From Bacteroides sp. UBA1773 (GTDB taxonomy: Bacteria; Bacteroidota; Bacteroidia; Bacteroidales; Bacteroidaceae), in contig DCGR01000075.1 of NCBI GenBank assembly GCA_002315285.1, positions 6,260 through 45,074 of the forward strand: a stretch of DNA of 38,815 nucleotides. Reading direction: 5' to 3'. Under the pieces are notes generated by a model that worked only from the letters and a program-made list of their open reading frames with translations, had not been told where the DNA came from and made no database searches. A program made the position numbers and the translations under genes. Shown here piece by piece: positions 7,991 to 16,167 of this stretch. Positions within the stretch are counted from its first letter, which is position 1. Each line of letters begins with the position of its first letter.

Positions 7991-10456
7991 ATGAACAATA
8001 AAGCCTTTTTCGACAAATTCGGAGTTTTTGCAGTAGCCTTAATCATATTTTTTGCTTTGGCGTATATTTATTGCGCTCCTGTACTGCAGGGGAAAGTGGT
8101 ATATGCAGGCGACAGCATCAATGGGACATCTGCCGTACAAGAAGGTGTGAAATATCATCAGGCGACCGGCGACTACACCTGGTGGACAGGTTCGATGTTT
8201 TGCGGAATGCCCAACTATCAGATTGGAGGCGGCCATTTTGCCGTGAGTGATTGGCTGAAACCTTTCACCTCAATTTTTTATCGTGGGCACAACCATGCTG
8301 AATGGATTTTCATCATTTACTTCGTTTGCTTCTTCATTCTTTTCCGTTCGTTCAAGGTGAACAAATGGGTATGTATCGTAGGTGCCATAGCAACCGCACT
8401 GTCCTCATATTTCATCATCATCATTGCAGCAGGACACAACAGCAAGACTTCGACCATAGCGCTCATGAGCGTAGTATTGGCAGGCTTTCATCTGATTTTC
8501 CAGAAAAGATACAAAGCCGGAATTACCCTGTCGATGCTTTTTACTGCCATAGGATTTAGTGTACATCCTCAGATGGCTTACTACATGTTCCTGCTGATTG
8601 GAACTCTCTGGATAGCCGAGCTGTTCATCCACCTGAAAGCGAATCGACACAAAGATTTTCTGATTGGCACATCGTTGTTTGCAGTGTCCATACTTGTCGG
8701 ACTCGGGACAGGAAGTTCGAACATATTCGTAAACCAGGAATATGCCCAAGAAACCATGCGCGGAGGGCATTCCGACCTGGTGAAGGCCACCGACTCCGCG
8801 AACCAAACGGGAGGTTTGGACTTGGATTACGCCACGCAATGGAGCTATGGCATAGACGAGAGCATGTCGTTCCTGATTCCTGGTTTTATGGGTGGTTCGA
8901 ACAATATGGCCGTTGACTCGGATTCGAAGTTGTTCCAAGCCCTTACGCAGCAAGGAGTGGCACCACGTGATGCCCTCGCATTTTGCCAAAATGTACCACT
9001 CTACTGGGGTGACCAACCCTTCACGGCAGGAAATGTCTATATGGGAGCCATCGTCTGCTTCCTGTTCATCCTGGGACTTTACCTCGTGAAAGGACCGTAC
9101 AAATGGGCTTTACTGATAGCCACCATACTATCCACAATGCTCGCTTGGGGACACAACTGCATGTGGCTGACAGAGTTATTCTTCAGATACTTTCCACTCT
9201 ACAATAAGTTCAGGGCTGTCTCATCCATATTGATTGTCGCAGAAATAGCCATGCCACTGTTGGGATTCCTTGCAGTGAAACAGCTGATGGACAATGCTCA
9301 AAACATAGCAGAAAGGAAAAGCTTACAACAATCTGTCGTATATGCTGGAGGAATCACAGCCGGCATCTGTCTGTTATTCGCGTTGTTGGGCAGTTCGCTT
9401 TGCAGCTTTACCTCACAGTATGATGCATCGTTGGTCAAGCAGGTACCAGAATGGCTGTATAGAGCCATCGTAGAACAAAGGGTTGCCTTGCTCACCTCCG
9501 ACAGTTGGCGGTCGTTGCTTTTTGTCGTAGCATCGGCAGGAATCCTGTGGCTATATGTCAGAGGACGCATGAAACAAACATACATGATTGTTGCGCTAGG
9601 TGTTCTGGTGACATGGGATTTATGGGGCATCGACAAACGATACTTCAACGATGGCAACTTCGTGGAACAAACACAAAGCAAGTCCGCTTTTGCCATACAA
9701 CCTTACGAGAAACAGATCCTGACCGACAAAGACCCACATTTCCGTGTGCTCAACTTGGCAACTAACACTTTCAACGATGCACGGACCTCCTATTACCTAA
9801 AGTCATTAGGTGGCTATCACGCTGCAAAACTACGCCGTTATCAGGATTTGATAGACGAGCATCTTTCCAAGATGAACATGGGTGTCATCAACATGCTCAA
9901 CGCCAAATACATCATCATGAAAGGCGAAAATGGACAAATCCAACCGATACAGAACCCCGATGCCCAAGGCAATGCCTGGTTTGTCGATTCACTGCTGTTA
10001 GTCAACAATCCCAATGAAGAAAGCGAAGCTTTAGGCAAAACAGACCTGAAACATGTGGCTGTAGCCGACCAAAGCTATACGATGAACAAAGGTCTCAAAA
10101 GCCCTATGAGGGAAAGCAGTGGATCCATCTCTCTCACTTCGTACGCACCCAACAAACTGACATATAGCAGCCAAAGCGACAACGATCAGCTGGCCGTGTT
10201 CTCAGAAATATATTATCCTCATGGTTGGAAGGCAACAATCGATGGACAATCGGCAGATCACTATCGAGTCAACTACACCTTGAGAGCACTGAATATACCT
10301 GCAGGCAAACATGAAATTGTCTTTTCCTTTGAACCAGATGCCGTAAAGAAAGGCAATGTCCTTTCCTTGACTTGTACCTTCATCATGTATGCATGCATTG
10401 TCAGTTTTATTGCAACTGCATTGTTCCGTCGGCGAAAATCGGATGTGACACACTAA
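7991..10456 (+). CDS. YfhO family polytopic membrane protein
   Basis: An 821-residue integral membrane protein. The N-terminal segment (about 12-30) is a first membrane helix, followed by a large extracytoplasmic loop with W-W-T-G-S-M-F-C-G-M-P-N-Y-Q. Many hydrophobic helices follow up to about residue 540. A soluble domain comes next (about 550-790), and a last helix at about 792-812 ends in basic residues. The first loop and the C-terminal domain with N-x-Y-Y-P-H-G-W-K-A-T-I-D-G match the YfhO family, whose Gram-positive members act in lipid-linked glycosylation of envelope polymers. The role in Bacteroidetes is not established. It stands as a single transcription unit; an envelope glycosylation role alongside the adjacent GT4 is inference. 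Confidence 0.85.
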   Translation: MNNKAFFDKFGVFAVALIIFFALAYIYCAPVLQGKVVYAGDSINGTSAVQEGVKYHQATGDYTWWTGSMFCGMPNYQIGGGHFAVSDWLKPFTSIFYRGHNHAEWIFIIYFVCFFILFRSFKVNKWVCIVGAIATALSSYFIIIIAAGHNSKTSTIALMSVVLAGFHLIFQKRYKAGITLSMLFTAIGFSVHPQMAYYMFLLIGTLWIAELFIHLKANRHKDFLIGTSLFAVSILVGLGTGSSNIFVNQEYAQETMRGGHSDLVKATDSANQTGGLDLDYATQWSYGIDESMSFLIPGFMGGSNNMAVDSDSKLFQALTQQGVAPRDALAFCQNVPLYWGDQPFTAGNVYMGAIVCFLFILGLYLVKGPYKWALLIATILSTMLAWGHNCMWLTELFFRYFPLYNKFRAVSSILIVAEIAMPLLGFLAVKQLMDNAQNIAERKSLQQSVVYAGGITAGICLLFALLGSSLCSFTSQYDASLVKQVPEWLYRAIVEQRVALLTSDSWRSLLFVVASAGILWLYVRGRMKQTYMIVALGVLVTWDLWGIDKRYFNDGNFVEQTQSKSAFAIQPYEKQILTDKDPHFRVLNLATNTFNDARTSYYLKSLGGYHAAKLRRYQDLIDEHLSKMNMGVINMLNAKYIIMKGENGQIQPIQNPDAQGNAWFVDSLLLVNNPNEESEALGKTDLKHVAVADQSYTMNKGLKSPMRESSGSISLTSYAPNKLTYSSQSDNDQLAVFSEIYYPHGWKATIDGQSADHYRVNYTLRALNIPAGKHEIVFSFEPDAVKKGNVLSLTCTFIMYACIVSFIATALFRRRKSDVTH

Positions 10457-10591
10457 TACCCATTTCATACATACCATAGCACTTGGGATGAACCATCGGA
10501 ACCAACCAGCGAACCATTCACGTTTGCCAGACGCAATGCAAGATGATGTTAAAATAGTATAATGTCCATGCCATAATAACCAATAATTTTA

Positions 10592-10599
10592 TACTTTTG
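10592..10599 (+). promoter_or_regulatory. -7 promoter box of the ftsX-folK operon
   Basis: TACTTTTG fits TAnnTTTG and lies 19 nt before the GTG start of ftsX. This supports that GTG as the real start, with a very short leader. Confidence 0.6.
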
Positions 10600-10618
10600 C
10601 GGCAAATTTGGGGTAAAA

Positions 10619-11491
10619 GTGAATAAAAGAAAGAACAAATCATCGTTTACAATTCAATCACTCTCTGCAGGCATCAGCATCACCATGGTACTGTTGTTAC
10701 TGGGTTTGATGGTATTCTGCATGTTATCAGCTCATTCCCTTTCCCGTTATGTACGAGAGAACATCGGTTTTTCCATTGTGCTTAGCAACGACATGAAAGA
10801 GCCAGAAGCCCTCAGACTACAAGAACAACTAAGCGAGATGGCTTTCGTAAAAGAAGCTACTTTCATCAGCAAAGAGGAAGCCCTGCATGAACAAACCGAA
10901 GCTATGGGAACTGATCCCTCAGAATTCTTGGGATTCAACCCTTTTTCGGCTTCAATCGAGATAAAGCTGAATGCCCAATACGCGAACAATGACAGTATCG
11001 CATGGATAGAAAAACGCATAAAGCTCAACAATGGTGTCATCAACATCAACTATCCTCAGGACTTAGTGGATTCAGTAAACACAAATATTCAGAAAATAAG
11101 CATCCTGCTGCTAAGTGTGGCCATCCTGCTGACGCTTATCTCATTTTCGCTCATCAATAACACCATTCATCTGGCAATCTACTCCAAACGCTTCCTGATA
11201 CACACAATGAAACTGGTTGGAGCCGGATGGGGGTTCATCAGACGCCCATTCATCATACATAACCTAAAGATTGGCATGGTATCTGCCATTGTCGCCAACC
11301 TGCTGCTGGGAGGATTGGCATGGGCACTACTACGCTATGACACAAACTTTGAGGAAATCGTCACTACGGGAAACCTTATCGCGGTTTTTGCGACAGTGAT
11401 GATTTCCGGCATCTGCATCAGTACTCTTTGTGCTTATTTTTCGATGAACAAATACCTGCGTATGAAAGCCGACGACCTATATTATATATAA
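10619..11491 (+). CDS. ftsX: FtsX-like permease subunit of the cell-division ABC complex
   Basis: A 290-residue inner-membrane protein that, with the ATPase FtsE, is known to control peptidoglycan hydrolases at the division site. The first helix is at about 18-40. A periplasmic loop of about 110 residues follows, containing the typical F-V-K-E-A-T-F-I-S-K-E-E-A-L segment. Three more helices lie at about 155-178, 210-235 and 250-275. The start is GTG, supported by a promoter box 19 nt upstream. FtsE is not in this window, as is common when the two genes are separated in Bacteroidetes. It is the first gene of a six-gene operon (DUF3098, uppP, truB, queA, folK). Confidence 0.93.
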   Translation: MNKRKNKSSFTIQSLSAGISITMVLLLLGLMVFCMLSAHSLSRYVRENIGFSIVLSNDMKEPEALRLQEQLSEMAFVKEATFISKEEALHEQTEAMGTDPSEFLGFNPFSASIEIKLNAQYANNDSIAWIEKRIKLNNGVININYPQDLVDSVNTNIQKISILLLSVAILLTLISFSLINNTIHLAIYSKRFLIHTMKLVGAGWGFIRRPFIIHNLKIGMVSAIVANLLLGGLAWALLRYDTNFEEIVTTGNLIAVFATVMISGICISTLCAYFSMNKYLRMKADDLYYI

Positions 11492-11539
11492 ATCGTGGCA
11501 TAACCCAATTATCAAAAAGCAACATACCCGTAAACAGAC

Positions 11540-11764
11540 ATGGATCGTAAGAACTTCGCACTCGACAAAACCAATTTCATTCTACTGGCTGTTGGAATGA
11601 CTATCATCATCGTAGGTTTTTTACTCATGACAGGAGCAGGATCTACCGAAGGGACATTTGAGCCAGACATATTCAGTGTACGACGCATCAAGATTGCTCC
11701 GTTAGTATGCTTATTCGGTTTCATATTCATGATATACGGCATTTTACGTAAGCCCAAAGCATAG
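11540..11764 (+). CDS. DUF3098 small membrane protein
   Basis: 74 residues with two predicted membrane helices (about 11-31 and 53-70), joined by a short loop with G-x-F-E-P-D-I-F-S-x-R-R-I. I recognise this as DUF3098, a Bacteroidetes family of unknown function. It sits 48 nt after ftsX and 3 nt before uppP, so it is cotranscribed with both. This arrangement is common in the phylum and suggests an envelope or division role, but nothing in the sequence names an activity. Confidence 0.88.
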   Translation: MDRKNFALDKTNFILLAVGMTIIIVGFLLMTGAGSTEGTFEPDIFSVRRIKIAPLVCLFGFIFMIYGILRKPKA

Positions 11765-11767
11765 TCT

Positions 11768-12562
11768 ATGGATTGGTTGGAAGCATTGCTACTTGGCCTT
11801 ATTCAAGGTTTCACAGAGTATTTACCTATCAGCAGCAGTGGACATCTCACAATATGTTCCCACCTGTTTGGAATAAGTGGAAACGAGAACCTGACATTCA
11901 ACATTGTGGCACATGTTGCCACCGTGTTAAGTACGTTGGTTGTGCTATGGAAAGAAATAGATTGGATTTTCAGAGGTTTGCTGAAATGGCAACTCAACGA
12001 TGAAACCAAATATGTACTCAATATCATCATTTCGATGATTCCAGTAGGCGTTGTGGGAATATTCTTCAAGGACTCCATAGAAGAAATCTTTGGTAGCGGG
12101 TTGCTTATTGTCGGATTCATGCTACTACTTACAGCCTTGCTGCTTGCTTTTGCCTACTATGCAAAACCCAAGCCAAAAGAACATATCAGTCCAGTACAAG
12201 CCTTCATCATAGGAATTGCCCAAGCATGTGCCGTAATGCCAGGATTATCGCGCTCTGGAGCGACAATAGCCACAGGACTACTGCTTGGCAACAAGAAAGA
12301 GAATTTGGCGAAATTCTCTTTCCTCATGGTAATTCCTCCCATCCTTGGAGAGGCTTTGCTTGACACACTGAAACATTTCAGTGACACACAGACCAACGAT
12401 GTCATAGCGAAACCCGTTTTGGCGATTGGCTTCATGGCAGCATTCGTATCCGGTTGTTTGGCATGCCGATGGATGATAAACATAGTAAAACGAGGGAAAC
12501 TTATCTACTTTGCCATTTATTGTGCAGTGGTAAGCACCATCATCATTGCAAGTTCGCTTTAA
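11768..12562 (+). CDS. uppP: Undecaprenyl-diphosphatase (UppP/BacA)
   Basis: A 264-residue polytopic inner-membrane enzyme that dephosphorylates undecaprenyl diphosphate to recycle the lipid carrier used for peptidoglycan and polysaccharide synthesis. The family motif Q-G-F-T-E-Y-L-P-I-S-S-S-G-H is at residues 13-26, including the active-site Glu17. The second signature P-G-L-S-R-S-G-A-T is at 158-166 with the catalytic-region Ser/Arg pair. About eight hydrophobic helices are visible and the length is normal. It is third in the ftsX operon, 3 nt after DUF3098. It is functionally linked to the WecA-type transferase elsewhere in the window, which also uses undecaprenyl phosphate. Confidence 0.97.
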   Translation: MDWLEALLLGLIQGFTEYLPISSSGHLTICSHLFGISGNENLTFNIVAHVATVLSTLVVLWKEIDWIFRGLLKWQLNDETKYVLNIIISMIPVGVVGIFFKDSIEEIFGSGLLIVGFMLLLTALLLAFAYYAKPKPKEHISPVQAFIIGIAQACAVMPGLSRSGATIATGLLLGNKKENLAKFSFLMVIPPILGEALLDTLKHFSDTQTNDVIAKPVLAIGFMAAFVSGCLACRWMINIVKRGKLIYFAIYCAVVSTIIIASSL

Positions 12563-12590
12563 CAAGACTTTTTACACGATTCCATTGGTA

Positions 12591-13304
12591 ATGAACTTTC
12601 AAGAAGGAGAAATATTATACTTCGACAAGCCGTTGACGTGGACATCTTTTGCCGTAGTGAACAAAATACGTTATCAGTTATGCAAGAAGCTGAATCAGAA
12701 GAAGCTGAAGGTGGGACATGCCGGCACACTCGATCCCTTGGCAACAGGGGTGATGATCCTATGCACAGGCAAAGCCACAAAACTGATAGACCAACTGCAA
12801 AGTCACACAAAAGAATATGTAGCCGAGATCAAACTTGGAGCGACCACTCCTTCCTACGATTTGGAAAAGGAAATTGATGCCTATTATCCCACAGACCACA
12901 TTACTCGGGAAATGGTAGAAAATGTGTTGCAACAGTTTGTTGGTACAATAGAGCAAATACCTCCCGCATTTTCGGCGTGTAAGGTCGATGGGAAACACGC
13001 CTATGACTTAGCCCGTAACGGCAAAGAAGTAGCTCTGAAGCCCAGGACACTGGTAATAGACGAGATAGAACTCCTCAACTGTGAATTGCCACAGATAGCC
13101 ATCCGAGTAGTGTGTAGCAAAGGCACATACATCAGGGCTTTGGCCCGCGACATCGGAGAGGCGTTACAAAGCGGCGCACACCTTACGGCTCTACGGAGAA
13201 CTCGCGTAGGAAACGTAAACGTAAACAACTGCATGAAAGTAGAGGAATTTGAGCAATGGCTCAACCAACAAGAGATAACAACAAACAAGGATAAGGAGAA
13301 TTAA
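12591..13304 (+). CDS. truB: tRNA pseudouridine-55 synthase
   Basis: A 237-residue enzyme that forms pseudouridine 55 in the T loop of tRNAs. The catalytic aspartate is Asp48 in V-G-H-A-G-T-L-D-P-L-A-T-G. The K-x-Y motif of the family appears as H-T-K-E-Y-V-A-E-I. R-V-V-C-S-K-G-T-Y-I-R-A-L-A-R-D-I-G is the conserved RNA-contact block. The ATG at 12591 is chosen because it starts 28 nt after uppP and gives the usual N terminus; an in-frame TTG at 12546 would overlap uppP. The protein ends soon after the catalytic domain, with no PUA-size extension, as in many bacteria outside the enterics. Confidence 0.96.
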   Translation: MNFQEGEILYFDKPLTWTSFAVVNKIRYQLCKKLNQKKLKVGHAGTLDPLATGVMILCTGKATKLIDQLQSHTKEYVAEIKLGATTPSYDLEKEIDAYYPTDHITREMVENVLQQFVGTIEQIPPAFSACKVDGKHAYDLARNGKEVALKPRTLVIDEIELLNCELPQIAIRVVCSKGTYIRALARDIGEALQSGAHLTALRRTRVGNVNVNNCMKVEEFEQWLNQQEITTNKDKEN

Positions 13305-13307
13305 GAA

Positions 13308-14363
13308 ATGAAACTGTCACAGTTTAAGTTTAAGCTTCCAGAAGAAAAAATAGCACTCTATCCTGCCGACTATCGTGACGAAGGCAAATTGATGGTGCTT
13401 CACACAAAAAGCGGGAAAATCGAACATCGAATCTTCAAAGATGTCATTGATTATTTCGATGACAAAGACGTATTTGTGTTCAACGACACAAAAGTTTTTC
13501 CGGCACGGCTCTATGGCAACAAAGAGAAGACAGGAGCACGTATTGAAGTGTTCTTGCTCCGCGAGCTCAATCCTACTTTCCATCTTTGGGACGTGTTGGT
13601 TGACCCTGCGCGTAAAATCCGTATTGGGAACAAACTCTATTTTGGCGATGATGATTCCATGGTAGCAGAAGTCATTGACAACACTACAAGCCGTGGGCGA
13701 ACACTACGTTTCCTATACGATGGTCCACATGACGAATTCAAGAACGTCCTTTATGCTCTTGGTGAAGCTCCTATACCCACCTATATCAAACGGCCTGTAG
13801 AGGAAGAAGACATGGAAAGATTCCAGAACATCTTTGCAAAAAACGAGGGAGCGGTAACCGCACCAGCCACAGGACTACATTTCAGCCGTCATCTTATGAA
13901 AAGGCTGGAAATCAAAGGTATCACCCCTACATTCCTTACTCTCCATGCCAGTTTAGGCAATTTCAGGTCGATTGATGTGGAAGATTTAACCAAGCACAAG
14001 ACTGATTCGGAGGAAATGTTCGTATCCGAAGAAACCTGCAACTGCATCAATGAGGCCATCCGTACAGGTCACCAAGTGTGTGCTGTAGGAACGACCGTAC
14101 AACGCGCATTGGAGACCGCCTTGAGCGCTGATGGCTTTGTCAAGCCATTTGAAGGATGGACCAATCGCTTCATATTCCCGCCTTACGAATTTGGAGCAGC
14201 CAGTAGCATGATCAGTAACTTCCAATTACCTCTTTCCATCATGATCATGATGACATGTGCCTTTGGAGGTTACGAAGCGGTGATGGATGCTTACCAACAA
14301 GCTCTTGACAACGACTACACATTTGGCGCTTACGGTGATGCTCTTCTCATCCTGAAAGATTAA
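13308..14363 (+). CDS. queA: S-adenosylmethionine:tRNA ribosyltransferase-isomerase
   Basis: A 351-residue enzyme of queuosine synthesis. It transfers and isomerises the ribosyl moiety of SAM onto the 7-deazaguanine base in the tRNA anticodon wobble position. Family blocks include L-P-E-E-K-I-A-L-Y-P near the N terminus, V-F-N-D-T-K-V-F-P-A-R-L, P-A-T-G-L-H-F-S, and near the C terminus F-I-F-P-P-Y-E-F followed by S-N-F-Q-L-P-L-S. The length is normal. It follows truB by 3 nt and precedes folK by 3 nt, so it is part of the ftsX operon. No other queuosine gene is in the window. Confidence 0.96.
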   Translation: MKLSQFKFKLPEEKIALYPADYRDEGKLMVLHTKSGKIEHRIFKDVIDYFDDKDVFVFNDTKVFPARLYGNKEKTGARIEVFLLRELNPTFHLWDVLVDPARKIRIGNKLYFGDDDSMVAEVIDNTTSRGRTLRFLYDGPHDEFKNVLYALGEAPIPTYIKRPVEEEDMERFQNIFAKNEGAVTAPATGLHFSRHLMKRLEIKGITPTFLTLHASLGNFRSIDVEDLTKHKTDSEEMFVSEETCNCINEAIRTGHQVCAVGTTVQRALETALSADGFVKPFEGWTNRFIFPPYEFGAASSMISNFQLPLSIMIMMTCAFGGYEAVMDAYQQALDNDYTFGAYGDALLILKD

Positions 14364-14366
14364 CGA

Positions 14367-14801
14367 ATGGCAAAAGTCTATTTGTCGCTAGGCAGCAACC
14401 TGGGCAACAAGCAGGAAAACCTACGCAAAGCATTACAGCTTATTGAAGAACAGGCAGGGCACATTTGTGCCTTGTCTTCATTTTATGAGACACAGCCTTG
14501 GGGATTTCAGTCAAGAAATGGCTTTGTCAATGCAGTTTGTCTCATTGAAACGACCTTCCCCCCTCTACGACTTCTGGATACGACCCAAAGTATTGAACGG
14601 CAAATGGGACGCACCGAAAAAACCACGAATGGCATTTACCATGACCGTATTATTGACATCGACATGTTGCTCTATGATGAGCTGCATCTACAAACCGAAC
14701 GGCTCACTCTACCCCACCCACTCATGAATGAGCGAGACTTTGTAATGAAACCTCTACAGGAAATATATAAGGCAGATTCTGCTAACGAGAACCTGCCCTA
14801 A
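14367..14801 (+). CDS. folK: 6-hydroxymethyl-7,8-dihydropterin pyrophosphokinase
   Basis: A 144-residue cytosolic enzyme that transfers pyrophosphate from ATP to 6-hydroxymethyl-dihydropterin in folate synthesis. Signatures are S-L-G-S-N-L-G-N at residues 7-14, T-Q-P-W-G-F-Q near 43-49, the metal-binding D-R-I-I-D-I-D-M-L-L block near 90-99, and P-H-P-L-M-N-E-R-D-F-V. The length is usual for HPPK. It is the last gene of the ftsX operon and converges on the TolC-like gene with a 25-nt gap. I see no clear terminator hairpin in that gap. Confidence 0.96.
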   Translation: MAKVYLSLGSNLGNKQENLRKALQLIEEQAGHICALSSFYETQPWGFQSRNGFVNAVCLIETTFPPLRLLDTTQSIERQMGRTEKTTNGIYHDRIIDIDMLLYDELHLQTERLTLPHPLMNERDFVMKPLQEIYKADSANENLP

Positions 14802-14826
14802 CAATCAACACAATCCCAATCCAGAA

Positions 14827-16167
14827 TCAATTGATACTTCCAGAAGCCTTTTGATACTCCAGGAAACACATATACCTATTGACGCGAGCTTCTATCTGCG
14901 TCTGAACAGCCTGACGCCAAAGGGTTTGTGTTTCAAGAAAATCACTGAGAGTTTCCATCCCAGCCTCATACTGTCGCTTACTTACACGAAGACTCTCCTT
15001 TGCGCTATCGACAGAAGAATTGGCAAGTTGCAATTCAAGCTCAGCCTCATCAAGATTGTTCATGGACTGTGTAAGTTGCAACTGCAACATTTCATTACTG
15101 TCTGCCTGTTCCGACTGCGCCTGACTATAACGAGCACGAGCCGCCAAAACCTTGTTGACACCATGGCCAAAATGGAAAACAGGTATGGACACTTTCACAC
15201 CAGCCAGCCACGAAGCATGATCAATCATTTTTTTGCCATTGAGCTTGACACCATTGGTATATCCGAAATCAGCCAAAAGCGCTATCTGAGGCATACGTTC
15301 ACTCCACTCTAATTTTATCTGCTGACGTGCCAATTCCGTTTTCTTTTCGAGCATACGATATTCCGGACGATTGTATATGTCGGCAGTGTTTCCGACTTGC
15401 ATCGTAGGAGGTAATTCCTGGCTCACCAAAGGTTTTTCGGTAAGGGGCAAGCCAATATAATGGCAAAGATTCATCGTGGCTAAACGAACAGCATTCTCAG
15501 TCTGACGCAACTTCAATTTACTTTCATTCAACTTCACTTGCACCTTCAACACATCATTCTTAGTCTTCAGTCCTTGTTCGAAAGCCTTACCAACTGAACG
15601 ATATAATTCCTCGAGCAACACATTGTATTTCTGAGCCACTTCCTGCAGTTCGTATGCCTTCACCACATTCGCAAAAGCTTGTGAAGTCTTGATAATTATC
15701 TCAGATTCCGTAAGCCGAACATTCTCACGACTTATCTCACTTCCGAGTTTAGACATGCGATAGCCTGTGATTATCTTCCCCCCCATGAACAATGGTTGTT
15801 TCAGCATCACACCTCCAGAGAAAATCCAACCGAGACGAGCATCAAGATCGAGTCCTGGGAAATACGCGCTCGTTCCCGTAGGCGTACCTGTCGCATCAAC
15901 TACCGGAAGCAATCCGCTACCAGTGGAGTAACGAAAAGAAGCATCGTCATAAATTCCAATACCTTCTAATGAGATTTTCGGGAAAAAGTTTGCCCACATG
16001 GCTTTTTTGTCGTAGTTGTATGCCAATTGCTGATGTTGAGCAGCCTGCAACAACTTATTGTTACTTTTAGCCATCGAAATACATTCAGAGATGGTCAGTC
16101 GCGATTGCGCCTGCGTAGAGAATGCGATGGAAGCAACGCATATAAAAATCGATAGAATTCTTTTCAT
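14827..16167 (-). CDS. TolC family outer membrane efflux protein
   Basis: A 446-residue outer-membrane channel component of the tripartite pump encoded with the two upstream genes. It has a cleavable signal peptide with a likely cut after T-Q-A-Q near residue 21. Two outer-membrane efflux repeats follow: the first begins with L-T-I-S-E-C-I-x-M-A, and the second is in the C-terminal half (after about residue 240) with N-R-P-E-Y-R-M-L-E. Long amphipathic helices rich in Q, A, L and E are typical of the periplasmic barrel. The ATG overlaps the pump gene stop by 4 nt, so the two are translationally coupled. Confidence 0.93.
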   Translation of the reverse strand: MKRILSIFICVASIAFSTQAQSRLTISECISMAKSNNKLLQAAQHQQLAYNYDKKAMWANFFPKISLEGIGIYDDASFRYSTGSGLLPVVDATGTPTGTSAYFPGLDLDARLGWIFSGGVMLKQPLFMGGKIITGYRMSKLGSEISRENVRLTESEIIIKTSQAFANVVKAYELQEVAQKYNVLLEELYRSVGKAFEQGLKTKNDVLKVQVKLNESKLKLRQTENAVRLATMNLCHYIGLPLTEKPLVSQELPPTMQVGNTADIYNRPEYRMLEKKTELARQQIKLEWSERMPQIALLADFGYTNGVKLNGKKMIDHASWLAGVKVSIPVFHFGHGVNKVLAARARYSQAQSEQADSNEMLQLQLTQSMNNLDEAELELQLANSSVDSAKESLRVSKRQYEAGMETLSDFLETQTLWRQAVQTQIEARVNRYMCFLEYQKASGSIN

